Of a stretch of DNA of 15,486 nucleotides, positions 6,260 through 13,552 are shown in pieces (position 1 is the first letter of the stretch; each line of letters starts with the position of its first letter). The notes beneath the pieces are model-generated. The model worked only from the letters and a program-made list of their open reading frames with translations, did no database searches and was not told where the DNA came from. The stretch covers positions 1 through 15,486 of the forward strand of contig URRZ01000050.1 of the NCBI GenBank assembly GCA_900550385.1. Direction: 5' to 3'. The DNA comes from an uncultured Coriobacteriaceae bacterium. Its GTDB lineage: Bacteria > Actinomycetota > Coriobacteriia > Coriobacteriales > Eggerthellaceae. Both the position numbers and the translations under genes were made by a program.

Positions 6260-7684
6260 TTACGCGTTGCGTAGGAACGCCTCGTAGCCGCGAGCCGCTT
6301 CGTAGATGTCCGCCTTGCTGGTGACCTCCCACGGGGCATGCATCGAAAGCACGGCGACGCCGGAGTCGATCACGTCCATGCCGTACTTGGCGGGGATATA
6401 GGCGATGGTCCCGCCGCCGCCCGCATCGACGCGGCCCAGCTCGGCGGTCTGGAACGACACGCCCGCATCGTCCATCACGCGGCGCACGCGCGCCACGTAC
6501 TCGGCGGAAGCGTCGTTGGATCCGCTCTTGCCGCGCGCGCCCGTGTACTTGTTGAACACGAGGCCGCGACCTAGGAAGGCGGAGTTCTTGGCCTCGAACA
6601 CGCTCGCGTACGCCGGGTCGAAGCCCGCCGACACGTCGGAGGACAGCATGCGGCACGACTTGAGCGCGCGGCGCAGCGGCAGCTCGCCCGCCTCGCCCGC
6701 AAGCGCCATGACCTCGGCCATCGTGTTCTCGAAGAACTGCGACGCCATGCCGGTGGCGCCCACCGAGCCGATCTCCTCCTTGTCCACCAGCACCGTCACC
6801 GCCGTGCGCCCGGGCACCTCGTCCGCCAGCGCCAGCTGCGCCACCAGCGACGTGTAGGCGCACACGCGGTCGTCCTGCCCGTACCCCAGCACCATGGACC
6901 GGTCGAACCCGCAATCGCGCGCCCGCCCCGCAGGCACGACCTCGATCTCGGCAGAAAGGAAGTCCTCCTCATCGATCCCGTACGCCTCCGCCAAAAGCGA
7001 GAGAATCCGAGCCTTGACCGGCTCCTTCGCATCCTCTTCCTTCGAGGCATCGGATGCTTCGGATCCCCCAGCCTCGCCCGCAGGCTGATTCCCCACGAGC
7101 ACATCCAGTGCCTCGCCCTCGACGACTTCGGACGCCTTCTTCGCCATCTGCTGGTTGCCCAGATGCGGCAGCAGGTCGGTCACGCAGAACACGGGGTCGC
7201 CCGGATCCTCGCCCAAGCGCACTTGGACGACCGACCCGTCCTTCTTCGCGATGACGCCGTGGAGCGCCAGCGGCAGCGCCACCCACTGGTAGTGCTTGAT
7301 GCCGCCGTAGTAGTGCGTGTCCAGGAACGCGAACCCGTTGGCCTCGTACAGCGGGTTCTGCTTCAGGTCCAGGCGCGGCGAGTCGATGTGCGCGCCCAGG
7401 ATGTTGGCCCCTTCGGACAGCGGCGCGCTCCCCAACTGCACGAGGACCACCGCCTTGCCGTGGTCGCACGCCCACACCTTGTCGCCGGGCTCGAGCGCGC
7501 GGCCCTCGCGCACCGCCTCGTCCAGGCTGCGGTAGCCCGCCTTCTCGGCCAGCTCGATGGACGCCGCGGCGCATTCGCGCTCGGTCTTATTCTCGGAGAT
7601 GAAATCGATGTAGTCGGCAGCAAGCGAGCCCATCGCGGCAAGCTGCGCCTCGTCGTACTTCTTCCAAGCGACTTCGCGTTCCAT
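6260..7684 (-). CDS. M18 family zinc aminopeptidase
   Basis: Cytoplasmic metallopeptidase that removes N-terminal, often acidic, residues from peptides. The ATG at 7684 has AGGAG 9 nt upstream and gives 474 residues, normal for the family; the longer open frame upstream lacks a start signal. The two-zinc site is visible in order: His99 in GAHIDSPR, Asp271 in YGQDDR, Glu303-Glu304 in DKEEIGS, Asp350 in LSSDVSAG and His449 in SMHAPWE. About residues 198-223 form a Gly/Ala/Ser- then Glu/Lys-rich segment that reads as a flexible surface insertion. It is a single-gene unit with its own terminator, divergent from the large ABC transporter. Peptide salvage fits the neighbouring amino acid importer, but no operon link is visible. 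Confidence 0.94.
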   Translation of the reverse strand: MEREVAWKKYDEAQLAAMGSLAADYIDFISENKTERECAAASIELAEKAGYRSLDEAVREGRALEPGDKVWACDHGKAVVLVQLGSAPLSEGANILGAHIDSPRLDLKQNPLYEANGFAFLDTHYYGGIKHYQWVALPLALHGVIAKKDGSVVQVRLGEDPGDPVFCVTDLLPHLGNQQMAKKASEVVEGEALDVLVGNQPAGEAGGSEASDASKEEDAKEPVKARILSLLAEAYGIDEEDFLSAEIEVVPAGRARDCGFDRSMVLGYGQDDRVCAYTSLVAQLALADEVPGRTAVTVLVDKEEIGSVGATGMASQFFENTMAEVMALAGEAGELPLRRALKSCRMLSSDVSAGFDPAYASVFEAKNSAFLGRGLVFNKYTGARGKSGSNDASAEYVARVRRVMDDAGVSFQTAELGRVDAGGGGTIAYIPAKYGMDVIDSGVAVLSMHAPWEVTSKADIYEAARGYEAFLRNA

Positions 7685-7702
7685 TTGAAGTGCTCCTATC
7701 CC

Positions 7703-7718
7703 CCGGGCAGGCGCCCGG
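7703..7718. promoter_or_regulatory. Leader hairpin upstream of the M18 ribosome site
   Basis: CCGGGC (7703-7708) and GCCCGG (7713-7718) form a six-pair stem with a four-base loop, just upstream of the AGGAG of the aminopeptidase. It could modulate translation start; GC-rich chance pairing is the alternative. Confidence 0.3.
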
Positions 7719-7743
7719 ATCGCATGGCTGTTTTCAACGGAAC

Positions 7744-7771
7744 ATTGTAGCGCGGGACGCAACGACCATAA
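7744..7771 (-). promoter_or_regulatory. Possible M18 aminopeptidase promoter
   Basis: The minus strand has TACAAT (7749-7744), five of six matches to the -10 consensus, with a weak TTATGG 16 nt upstream (7771-7766). The predicted leader is about 53 nt. In the rest of the 251-nt divergent gap I find only a short CGGTAACCG palindrome (7787-7795) and a small CGGCG-AAAAAG-CGCCG stem (7886-7901); no convincing promoter for the plus-strand gene stands out. Confidence 0.45.
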
Positions 7772-7935
7772 TACGGTGTTTGTTTTCGGTAACCGTTGCT
7801 TTACAACCCATCTCGCCCGCTCGATTTGGAGCACAATGCAATATGCGTTTTTCTGCGCAGACGGCACCTGCGAAACGATGCCCGCCGGCGAAAAAGCGCC
7901 GCGAACCACGCACACGCAACATGAAAGGCATTTCC

Positions 7936-10900
7936 ATGCTGGAACTGCGCGACATCTGCAAGTCGTACACCACGGGCTCGTTCACGCAGACGGCCCTCGA
8001 CAACGTCTCCATCGCCTTCCGCGACAACGAGTTCGTCGCCATCCTGGGGCCTTCCGGCTCGGGCAAGACCACGCTGCTGAACATCGTGGGCGGGCTCGAC
8101 CACTACGACACGGGAGACCTGGTGATCGACGGCGTGTCCACCAAGGAGTACAAGGACCGCGACTGGGACGCCTACCGCAACAACCGCGTGGGCTTCGTGT
8201 TCCAAAGCTACAACCTCATCCCGCACCAGACGATCCTCGCCAACGTCGAGCTGGCGCTGACGCTTTCGGGCGTGAGCCGCGCCGAACGCCATGAGCGCGC
8301 GCTGGAAGCGCTGGAGAAGGTGGGGCTGCACGAGCATGCCGACAAGAAGCCCAGCCAGCTGTCCGGCGGCCAGATGCAGCGCGTCGCCATCGCACGCGCC
8401 CTCATCAACGACCCCGAGATCCTGCTGGCCGACGAGCCCACCGGAGCGCTGGACTCCAAGACCAGCGTGCAGGTGATGGACCTGCTCACCGAGATCGCCA
8501 AGGATCGCCTGGTCGTGATGGTGACGCACAACCCCGAGCTCGCCGAGCGCTACGCCACACGCATCGTGAACCTCTCCGACGGCGTCATCCGCAGCGACAC
8601 CGACCCGTTCGACCCCGCCGCCGAGGGTGTGGCGCGCACCGCCAAGCCCGCGAACAAGACGCGCATGGGCTTCCTCACGGCGCTCTCGCTCTCGTTCAAC
8701 AACCTCATGACGAAGAAGGGCCGCACCATCATGACGGCCTTCGCCGGCTCCATCGGCATCATCGGCATCGCCGGCATCCTGTCACTGGCCAACGGCGTGA
8801 ACAACTACATCGCCAACGTGGAGGAGGAGACGCTTTCCGAGTACCCGCTGGAGATCCAAAGCACCGGGCTCGACATGACGTCGATGCTGGTGGGCGCAAG
8901 CTCCGAGATGGGCGCGAGCTCGGACGCCGAGGGCGAGGAGGCCGACAGCGTGCACGTGATCGAGATGATCACCAACATGCTCTCCAGCGTCAGCAGCAAC
9001 GACCTGGCCTCCTTGAAGGAATACCTGGATTCCGACGAGTGCGACATCGACCAGTACACGAACTCCATCGAATACTCCTACGACGTCACCCCGCAGATCT
9101 ACAGCTCCGACACCTCCACGATCCACCAGGTGAACCCCGATTCGTCGTTCGCGTCGCTGGGCATCAGCTCGCAGGTGAGCTCCAACAGCATCATGAGCGC
9201 CAGCATGTCCACCGACGTGTTCTACGAGATGCCGAGCGACCCCGACCTGTACGAGGGCCAGTACGATGTGAAGGCCGGCCGCTGGCCCGAAAGCCACAAC
9301 GAGTGCGTGCTGGTGCTCACCGGCTCTGGCGGCATAAGCGACTTCATGCTCTACACGCTCGGCCTGCGCGACGAGGCGGAGCTGCAGGGCATGATCGACC
9401 AGTTCGCCGCCGAGGAGGACGTGACCGCGCCCGATGACATCGTCGACCCCACCTACGACGAGATCCTGAACGTGACGTTCAAGCTGGTGAACGCATGCGA
9501 CTACTACGAATACGATGAAGCCTACGGCGTCTGGCGCGACAAGACCGACAACACCGACTACATGCGCCAGCTGATCGACAACGGCGAGGAGATCCGCATC
9601 GTGGGCATCGTGCAGCCCCGCGAGGACGCCAATGCCTCGATGCTGAGCTCGGGCATCAACTACCCTTCGTCGCTCACCGACCACGTCATCGAGCAGGCTG
9701 CCGCCAGCCGCATCGTGCAGGATCAGCTGGCCGACTCCTCCATCGACGTGTTCACCGGCAAGGAGTTCGGCGCCGAGGACGAGGACGGGTCCGATTTCAG
9801 CATGGACTCCCTGTTCACCATCGACGGCAACGCCATCAGCGCGGCATTCTCCATCGATTCGAGCGCCTTGACCGAGGGTTTGGGCGACATGGACTTGGAT
9901 CTGTCGAACGTGAGCGTGGACATGAGCTCGCTGCCGGCGTTCGACGCGTCGGGCATCCAGGTGGATCCCGGCCAGATAGACCCCAGCTCCTTGGGGAACC
10001 TGAGCTTCAACCTCGACGGCCTCCAGCTCAGTGGCGCCACGGTGGACACGGCGGCGCTGGCTTCCACGATGGGCCAGATCATGCAGGGCTTCTTCCCGTG
10101 GTACTACCAGCAGGCCGCCCAAGGATCCCTCGACTTCCAGTCGGCGCTCAGCGCGTACCTCTCCTCCGCCGACGTGCAGCAGACGATCGATGCGGCGGTG
10201 AGCGAGGCCGTGAACACCGACCAGCTGGAAGCCGCCATCGCCGAGCAGGTGAAGCAGCAGGTGGGGAGCTCGGTGCAACTGCAGATCCAGTCGCAGATCA
10301 CCCAGGCGCTCACCGACGCCGTGAACGCCCAGCTGCAAACCGCCATGCAGGCGTACATGACCCAGGCCATGACGCAGGTCATGACGCAGATGGGCACGGC
10401 GCTGCAGGAGCAGGTGGGCAGCGCGATGACCAGCTCCATGAACCGCCTCACCGCCAACATGGCCAACGCCATGAGCATCGACGAGGCCGCCTTCGCCAAC
10501 GCCTTCCAGTTCAACATGGACGAGGAGGACCTCACCGAGCTGATGATCTCGATGATGGGCTCGGGCGAGGCGACCTACAAGGGCAACCTGGCGAAGCTGG
10601 GCTATGCGGACATGGACGAGCCGTCGGGCATCGCCATCTACCCCATCGACTTCGACAGCAAGGAGCACGTGCTGCAGATCCTCGACGACTACAACGCCCG
10701 CATGGAGGCCGACGGCGCCGAGGACAAGGTCATCACCTACACCGACATCGTGGGCACGCTCATGAGCTCGGTCACCACCATCATCGACATGATCAGCTAC
10801 GTGCTCATCGCGTTCGTGGCCATCTCGCTGGTGGTGAGCTCCATCATGATCGGCGTGATCACCTACATCAGCGTGCTCGAGCGCAAGAAGGAGATCGGCA

Positions 10901-11193
10901 TCCTGCGCGCCATCGGCGCCAGCAAGGGCGACATCAGCCGCGTGTTCAACGCCGAGACCGTCATCGAGGGCCTGGTGGCGGGTCTTTTGGGCGTGGGCAT
11001 CACCGCGCTGGCCTGCATCCCGGCGAGCGCCATCGTGGAGGCGCTGTTCGACGTGCCCAACATCGCGCAGCTTCCGTGGCAGGCGGCCGCGGTGCTGGTG
11101 CTCATCAGCGTGTTCCTCACGTTCATCGCCGGCATCATCCCCGCTTCGTCGGCCAGCCGCAAGGACCCGGTGGAGGCGCTGCGCAGCGAGTAG
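7936..11193 (+). CDS. ABC transporter, fused ATPase and FtsX-type permease with giant outer domain
   Basis: The ATG at 7936 is preferred because GAAAGG lies about 8 nt upstream; an in-frame ATG at 7921 has no ribosome site. It gives 1085 residues. Residues 1-225 are a MacB/LolD-class ATPase: Walker A GPSGSGKT 38-45, signature LSGGQ 142-146, Walker B ILLADE 162-167, His198. One membrane segment (about 267-287) follows. About 660 residues outside come next, then three membrane segments at about 950-975, 1010-1035 and 1046-1071 with the FtsX-like ERKKEIGILRAIGAS loop. Such proteins act on extracytoplasmic substrates (peptides, lipids, antibiotics or cell-wall hydrolase control). The outer part contains a short-period Leu/Asp/Ser stretch (about 652-710) and a Gln/Met/Ala-rich helical stretch (about 713-850). 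The substrate is unknown, and it is a single gene. Confidence 0.9.
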   Translation: MLELRDICKSYTTGSFTQTALDNVSIAFRDNEFVAILGPSGSGKTTLLNIVGGLDHYDTGDLVIDGVSTKEYKDRDWDAYRNNRVGFVFQSYNLIPHQTILANVELALTLSGVSRAERHERALEALEKVGLHEHADKKPSQLSGGQMQRVAIARALINDPEILLADEPTGALDSKTSVQVMDLLTEIAKDRLVVMVTHNPELAERYATRIVNLSDGVIRSDTDPFDPAAEGVARTAKPANKTRMGFLTALSLSFNNLMTKKGRTIMTAFAGSIGIIGIAGILSLANGVNNYIANVEEETLSEYPLEIQSTGLDMTSMLVGASSEMGASSDAEGEEADSVHVIEMITNMLSSVSSNDLASLKEYLDSDECDIDQYTNSIEYSYDVTPQIYSSDTSTIHQVNPDSSFASLGISSQVSSNSIMSASMSTDVFYEMPSDPDLYEGQYDVKAGRWPESHNECVLVLTGSGGISDFMLYTLGLRDEAELQGMIDQFAAEEDVTAPDDIVDPTYDEILNVTFKLVNACDYYEYDEAYGVWRDKTDNTDYMRQLIDNGEEIRIVGIVQPREDANASMLSSGINYPSSLTDHVIEQAAASRIVQDQLADSSIDVFTGKEFGAEDEDGSDFSMDSLFTIDGNAISAAFSIDSSALTEGLGDMDLDLSNVSVDMSSLPAFDASGIQVDPGQIDPSSLGNLSFNLDGLQLSGATVDTAALASTMGQIMQGFFPWYYQQAAQGSLDFQSALSAYLSSADVQQTIDAAVSEAVNTDQLEAAIAEQVKQQVGSSVQLQIQSQITQALTDAVNAQLQTAMQAYMTQAMTQVMTQMGTALQEQVGSAMTSSMNRLTANMANAMSIDEAAFANAFQFNMDEEDLTELMISMMGSGEATYKGNLAKLGYADMDEPSGIAIYPIDFDSKEHVLQILDDYNARMEADGAEDKVITYTDIVGTLMSSVTTIIDMISYVLIAFVAISLVVSSIMIGVITYISVLERKKEIGILRAIGASKGDISRVFNAETVIEGLVAGLLGVGITALACIPASAIVEALFDVPNIAQLPWQAAAVLVLISVFLTFIAGIIPASSASRKDPVEALRSE

Positions 11194-11199
11194 CGGCAT

Positions 11200-11236
11200 C
11201 CACCCGCCCCGGCCCGAGTCGGGTCGGGGCGGGTGG
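11200..11236 (+). terminator. Hairpin after the fused ABC transporter
   Basis: The 12 bases 11200-11211 pair perfectly with 11225-11236, and an inner CCCGA-G-TCGGG (11213-11223) continues the structure 6 nt past the stop. No T run follows. The following 11237-11364 is GC-rich, then turns A+T-richer at the rubrerythrin promoter. Confidence 0.6.
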
Positions 11237-11364
11237 GACGGGCGAGCGGGGGTTGGTTCAGCGCTCCGCCCGCTTCGCCCCCCGTCCCCGTTCCACCCCG
11301 CCCACCTCAAGCGCGGCAGATCCAAGCGGTTATGTTGAGATATTCCGATTTGCGGCGAGTTCCC

Positions 11365-11393
11365 TTGCCTGTCTGCTCATCGCCCGCTATCCT
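11365..11393 (+). promoter_or_regulatory. Rubrerythrin promoter
   Basis: TTGCCT (11365-11370) and TATCCT (11388-11393) are separated by 17 nt, each with four of six consensus matches. The predicted start is near 11400, giving a leader of about 67 nt. The ribosome site AAGGAG at 11452-11457 lies 9 nt before the ATG. Confidence 0.6.
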
Positions 11394-11394
11394 T

Positions 11395-11424
11395 ATCGAT
11401 ATCGATTCTCAATAAGAGATCGAT
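11395..11424 (+). promoter_or_regulatory. ATCGAT-rich operator or 5'-end hairpin of rubrerythrin mRNA
   Basis: ATCGATATCGAT (11395-11406) is a perfect 12-bp palindrome centred on the predicted transcription start, and ATCGAT recurs at 11419-11424. ATCGATTCTC (11401-11410) also pairs with GAGATCGAT (11416-11424) around AATAA, with one bulged T, so the RNA could start with a stem-loop. The surrounding A+T-rich run, with TTATCGATATC and TTCTCAATAA, resembles Fur/PerR-family operators, which control rubrerythrin in other anaerobes. That identification is inference. Confidence 0.5.
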
Positions 11425-11466
11425 CCGGGAAGACGAGAAAACACTACGAAGAAGGAGCATGATTCC

Positions 11467-12078
11467 ATGAACCTGCGTTCCGAACTCCCCACCGCCGAGA
11501 ACTCCACCAACTTCAACGTGGTCAGCGGCAGCACCACCGAGGTTGGCACCACGCTCGATAACCTGAAGGCCGCCGTCACCGGCGAGACCGGCGCCTCCGC
11601 CAAGTACGCCGCGTTCGCCGAGGCCGCCGACAAGGCGGGCTACGCCCAGATCGCCCGCCTGTTCCGCGCCACCTCCGAGGCCGAGCAGGTGCACATCGCC
11701 ATGGAGTACAAGCTGGTTCAGGCCGAGGATCCCGAGTGGGCCAAGCCCGTCGCCGACGCCCCGGTCGTCGAGGCATGCGACCTGAACCTCATCGCCGCCG
11801 CCAACGGCGAGATCTACGAGACCTCCGACATGTACCCCGCCTTCATCAAGAAGGCCCAGGAGGAGGGCAACGACAAGGCCGTCCAGGTGTTCACCAAGGC
11901 CAAGCTGGCCGAGGCCGTGCACGCCGAGCTGTATCTGCAGGCGTACAACAACATCGACGCCGCCGATGACGACTCCTATTTCCTGTGCCCGGGCTGCGGC
12001 TACATCGAGAAGGGTTCCGCCGCCCCCGAGAAGTGCCCGATCTGCGGCGCTCCGGCCAAGGTGTTCAAGCAGTTCTAA
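11467..12078 (+). CDS. rbr: Rubrerythrin
   Basis: Cytoplasmic non-haem di-iron peroxidase that reduces hydrogen peroxide in anaerobes. Of 203 residues, about 28-165 form the four-helix ferritin-like domain. The iron ligands line up with the Desulfovibrio pattern by spacing: Glu40, Glu73 and His76 (EAEQVH), Glu115 and Glu118 (GEIYE), Glu149 and His152 (EAVH). The C-terminus has a rubredoxin-type centre with CPGCG at 174-178 and CPICG at 190-194. An N-terminal extension of about 20 residues precedes the usual start. AAGGAG at 9 nt fixes the ATG; an overlapping ATG at 11459 opens only a three-codon frame. It is a single-gene unit with its own promoter and terminator. Its electron donor is not encoded here. 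Confidence 0.96.
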   Translation: MNLRSELPTAENSTNFNVVSGSTTEVGTTLDNLKAAVTGETGASAKYAAFAEAADKAGYAQIARLFRATSEAEQVHIAMEYKLVQAEDPEWAKPVADAPVVEACDLNLIAAANGEIYETSDMYPAFIKKAQEEGNDKAVQVFTKAKLAEAVHAELYLQAYNNIDAADDDSYFLCPGCGYIEKGSAAPEKCPICGAPAKVFKQF

Positions 12079-12115
12079 GCTGTTCGCAAGCAAACAGCAC
12101 GTGGCGAAAGTCGCG

Positions 12116-12158
12116 AAACGCAAGGAAGGCTGCCCACTCGGCAGCCTTCCTTGCGTTT
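12116..12158 (+). terminator. Strong terminator after rubrerythrin
   Basis: Positions 12116-12134 and 12140-12158 form a perfect 19-bp stem with the five-base loop CACTC. The stem ends in AAA/TTT, so a short U run closes it on either strand, and it may also stop the convergent phosphoesterase transcript. From here to 12278 I see only a 12-bp direct repeat, TGATAAGAAGAA, at 12174-12185 and 12260-12271. Confidence 0.85.
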
Positions 12159-12278
12159 GAGGAACCTGCGCCTTGATAAGAAGAAACTCGGGGCGGATTT
12201 TACGTTTTCCCAGGTCAGCTGCTTGCGGGTTTTCGCCGCAGTGCCGAAATGTTATTGAGTGATAAGAAGAAGCACGCG

Positions 12279-12803
12279 TTATGCGCCCATCTCCAACAGC
12301 ACTTCGCCGTCGAGCGATTCCACGCGGGCGGCTCGCACGCGTCCCGCTTCCAGCTCGATGAAGCCGACCGACGCCGGGAACCCGCCGCGCGGGCGGCTGC
12401 AGCTTCCCGGGCAGATGAACAGGCTGGCCGGGTACGCGTCGCGGCCGGTGAGGATCTCGGGGATGTGGGTATGCCCGTGCACGCACACCTGCGGCAGCGG
12501 ATCCCCCGGCGCGATGGCTCGCGAGCCGTTGAAACCGATGCGGGCATCGTTGGGATAGTGCGCCACTAAAAAGCGCACCCCATCGATGACAGGATGGGCG
12601 AACCGGGTCACGTTCTTACCGTACTCGTCGTAGTCGTTGTTGCCCAGCACCGCCGTGGTAGGCGCCATGATCTGCAGTTCGCGCAAAATGCCGGGGTCGC
12701 AGATGTCGCCCGCATGGATGATATGGTTGCAATACGCCAAGGCGCCCAGCGCCGCATCGGGCAGGCGCCCATGCGTATCCGAGATCAGTCCAACCAGCTT
12801 CAT
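12279..12803 (-). CDS. YfcE-type metallophosphoesterase
   Basis: Calcineurin-like phosphodiesterase of 174 residues, a usual length for the YfcE/MJ0936 group. The metal-site motifs occur in order: Asp9 and His11 in SDTHG, Asp33 in HAGD, Asn56 in GNND, His82 in VAHYPN, and His111/His113 in VHGHTH. These bind two metals and cleave phosphodiester model compounds; the physiological substrate is unknown. From the ATG at 12803 the nearest GGAG is about 14 nt upstream, longer than ideal, so initiation may be weak or coupled to the gene upstream, whose stop codon is 35 nt away. Upstream extension of the frame lacks a better start. Confidence 0.9.
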   Translation of the reverse strand: MKLVGLISDTHGRLPDAALGALAYCNHIIHAGDICDPGILRELQIMAPTTAVLGNNDYDEYGKNVTRFAHPVIDGVRFLVAHYPNDARIGFNGSRAIAPGDPLPQVCVHGHTHIPEILTGRDAYPASLFICPGSCSRPRGGFPASVGFIELEAGRVRAARVESLDGEVLLEMGA

Positions 12804-12838
12804 GCGAGCATCACCTTCTCCTTTAGGCGAACAGCGCC

Positions 12839-13552
12839 CTACCCCTTCTCCACCAGGTCGATCAGGTCTTGGTGCGAGTGGATGTCCAGCTTCGCGTATA
12901 TATGCTTGACGTGGGCTTTCACCGTGTTGCGCGATACCACCAGCTGCTCCTGGATGTAGGCGCGGTCGCGGCCGCGCGCGAGCATTTGGAACACCTCGAG
13001 CTCGCGCGGGGTCAGGCTGTACTGGCTTGCCAGCGCCCGGCAGCGCTCGTCGAATGTGGCCTTCGGCGCCTCGACCACCGCCGTCTCGACCGGCGTCACG
13101 CCATCGATGACCTCGCGGAAGCTGAACCGCCTCAGCCCGATGAGCGCATAGCCGACGAACAGCAAGATTAACGCCGCGGCGAACAGATCGAACAGCGGCG
13201 TGCCCATGCCGGCCAGCGCATTCGCGCGCACGCCCAGCGTCGCACCCAGCGTAGACCCCAGGCTCGAAACGCCGCGGCCCCACGCGAACGCTGCCACCGC
13301 GCCGCGGCTGTTGCGCGCCGCCGCCGCGATAAGCACCGCCAGCAGGAGCAGCAGCTGGGGCGGCAGGGCCGCGCCGCTGCTCTGCACGATGTTGATGAAC
13401 AGGATGCTGGAAAACGCACCCATGATCATGATGCCTTCCAGCGCGATATTGACGACGCCGCTGCGCTCACTGAACATCCCGCCCAACGCCACGATCAGCA
13501 GCGGAATGGAGAAGAACATCGTCTGCTGTACCAGAAAATATACGGTATTCAT
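12839..13552 (-). CDS. Chimeric frame: nucleoside ABC permease start fused to LuxR-type regulator end
   Basis: The first ~55 residues are a clear start of a second nucleoside-type permease (YufQ family, normally about 300-320 residues): PLLIVALGGMFSERSGVVNI and ALEGIMIMGAF at 17-47. After an ambiguous Leu/Ala-rich stretch (about 57-78) the chain becomes another protein: RNSRGAVAAFAWGRGV at 80-94, a membrane segment at about 120-141, a cytoplasmic linker, and a LuxR/GerE helix-turn-helix at about 179-236 (SLTPRELEVFQMLARG, VSRNTVKAHVKHIYAKL). This tail matches the resident-type regulators with many membrane segments before the HTH, here lacking nearly all of them. The frame is intact across the joint. 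GGAG 4 nt before the ATG and an ATGA overlap with the previous gene ensure translation. Either a recombinant hybrid regulator or an assembly misjoin; neither parent gene is complete. Confidence 0.8.
   Translation of the reverse strand: MNTVYFLVQQTMFFSIPLLIVALGGMFSERSGVVNIALEGIMIMGAFSSILFINIVQSSGAALPPQLLLLLAVLIAAAARNSRGAVAAFAWGRGVSSLGSTLGATLGVRANALAGMGTPLFDLFAAALILLFVGYALIGLRRFSFREVIDGVTPVETAVVEAPKATFDERCRALASQYSLTPRELEVFQMLARGRDRAYIQEQLVVSRNTVKAHVKHIYAKLDIHSHQDLIDLVEKG

Noticed and set aside
7787..7796. CGGTAACCG palindrome as an operator in the divergent gap
   Set aside because: Nine bases only, no second copy nearby and no well-placed promoter; not enough to list separately.
8782..11325. 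847-residue minus-strand open frame opposite the fused ABC transporter
   Set aside because: Its product is rich in His, Asp, Arg and Gly with no domain, the usual shadow of a high-GC gene on the other strand.
11459..11470. Three-codon frame ATG-ATT-CCA-TGA overlapping the rubrerythrin start
   Set aside because: The first ATG is only 1 nt from the ribosome site, too close to initiate, so it is probably chance.
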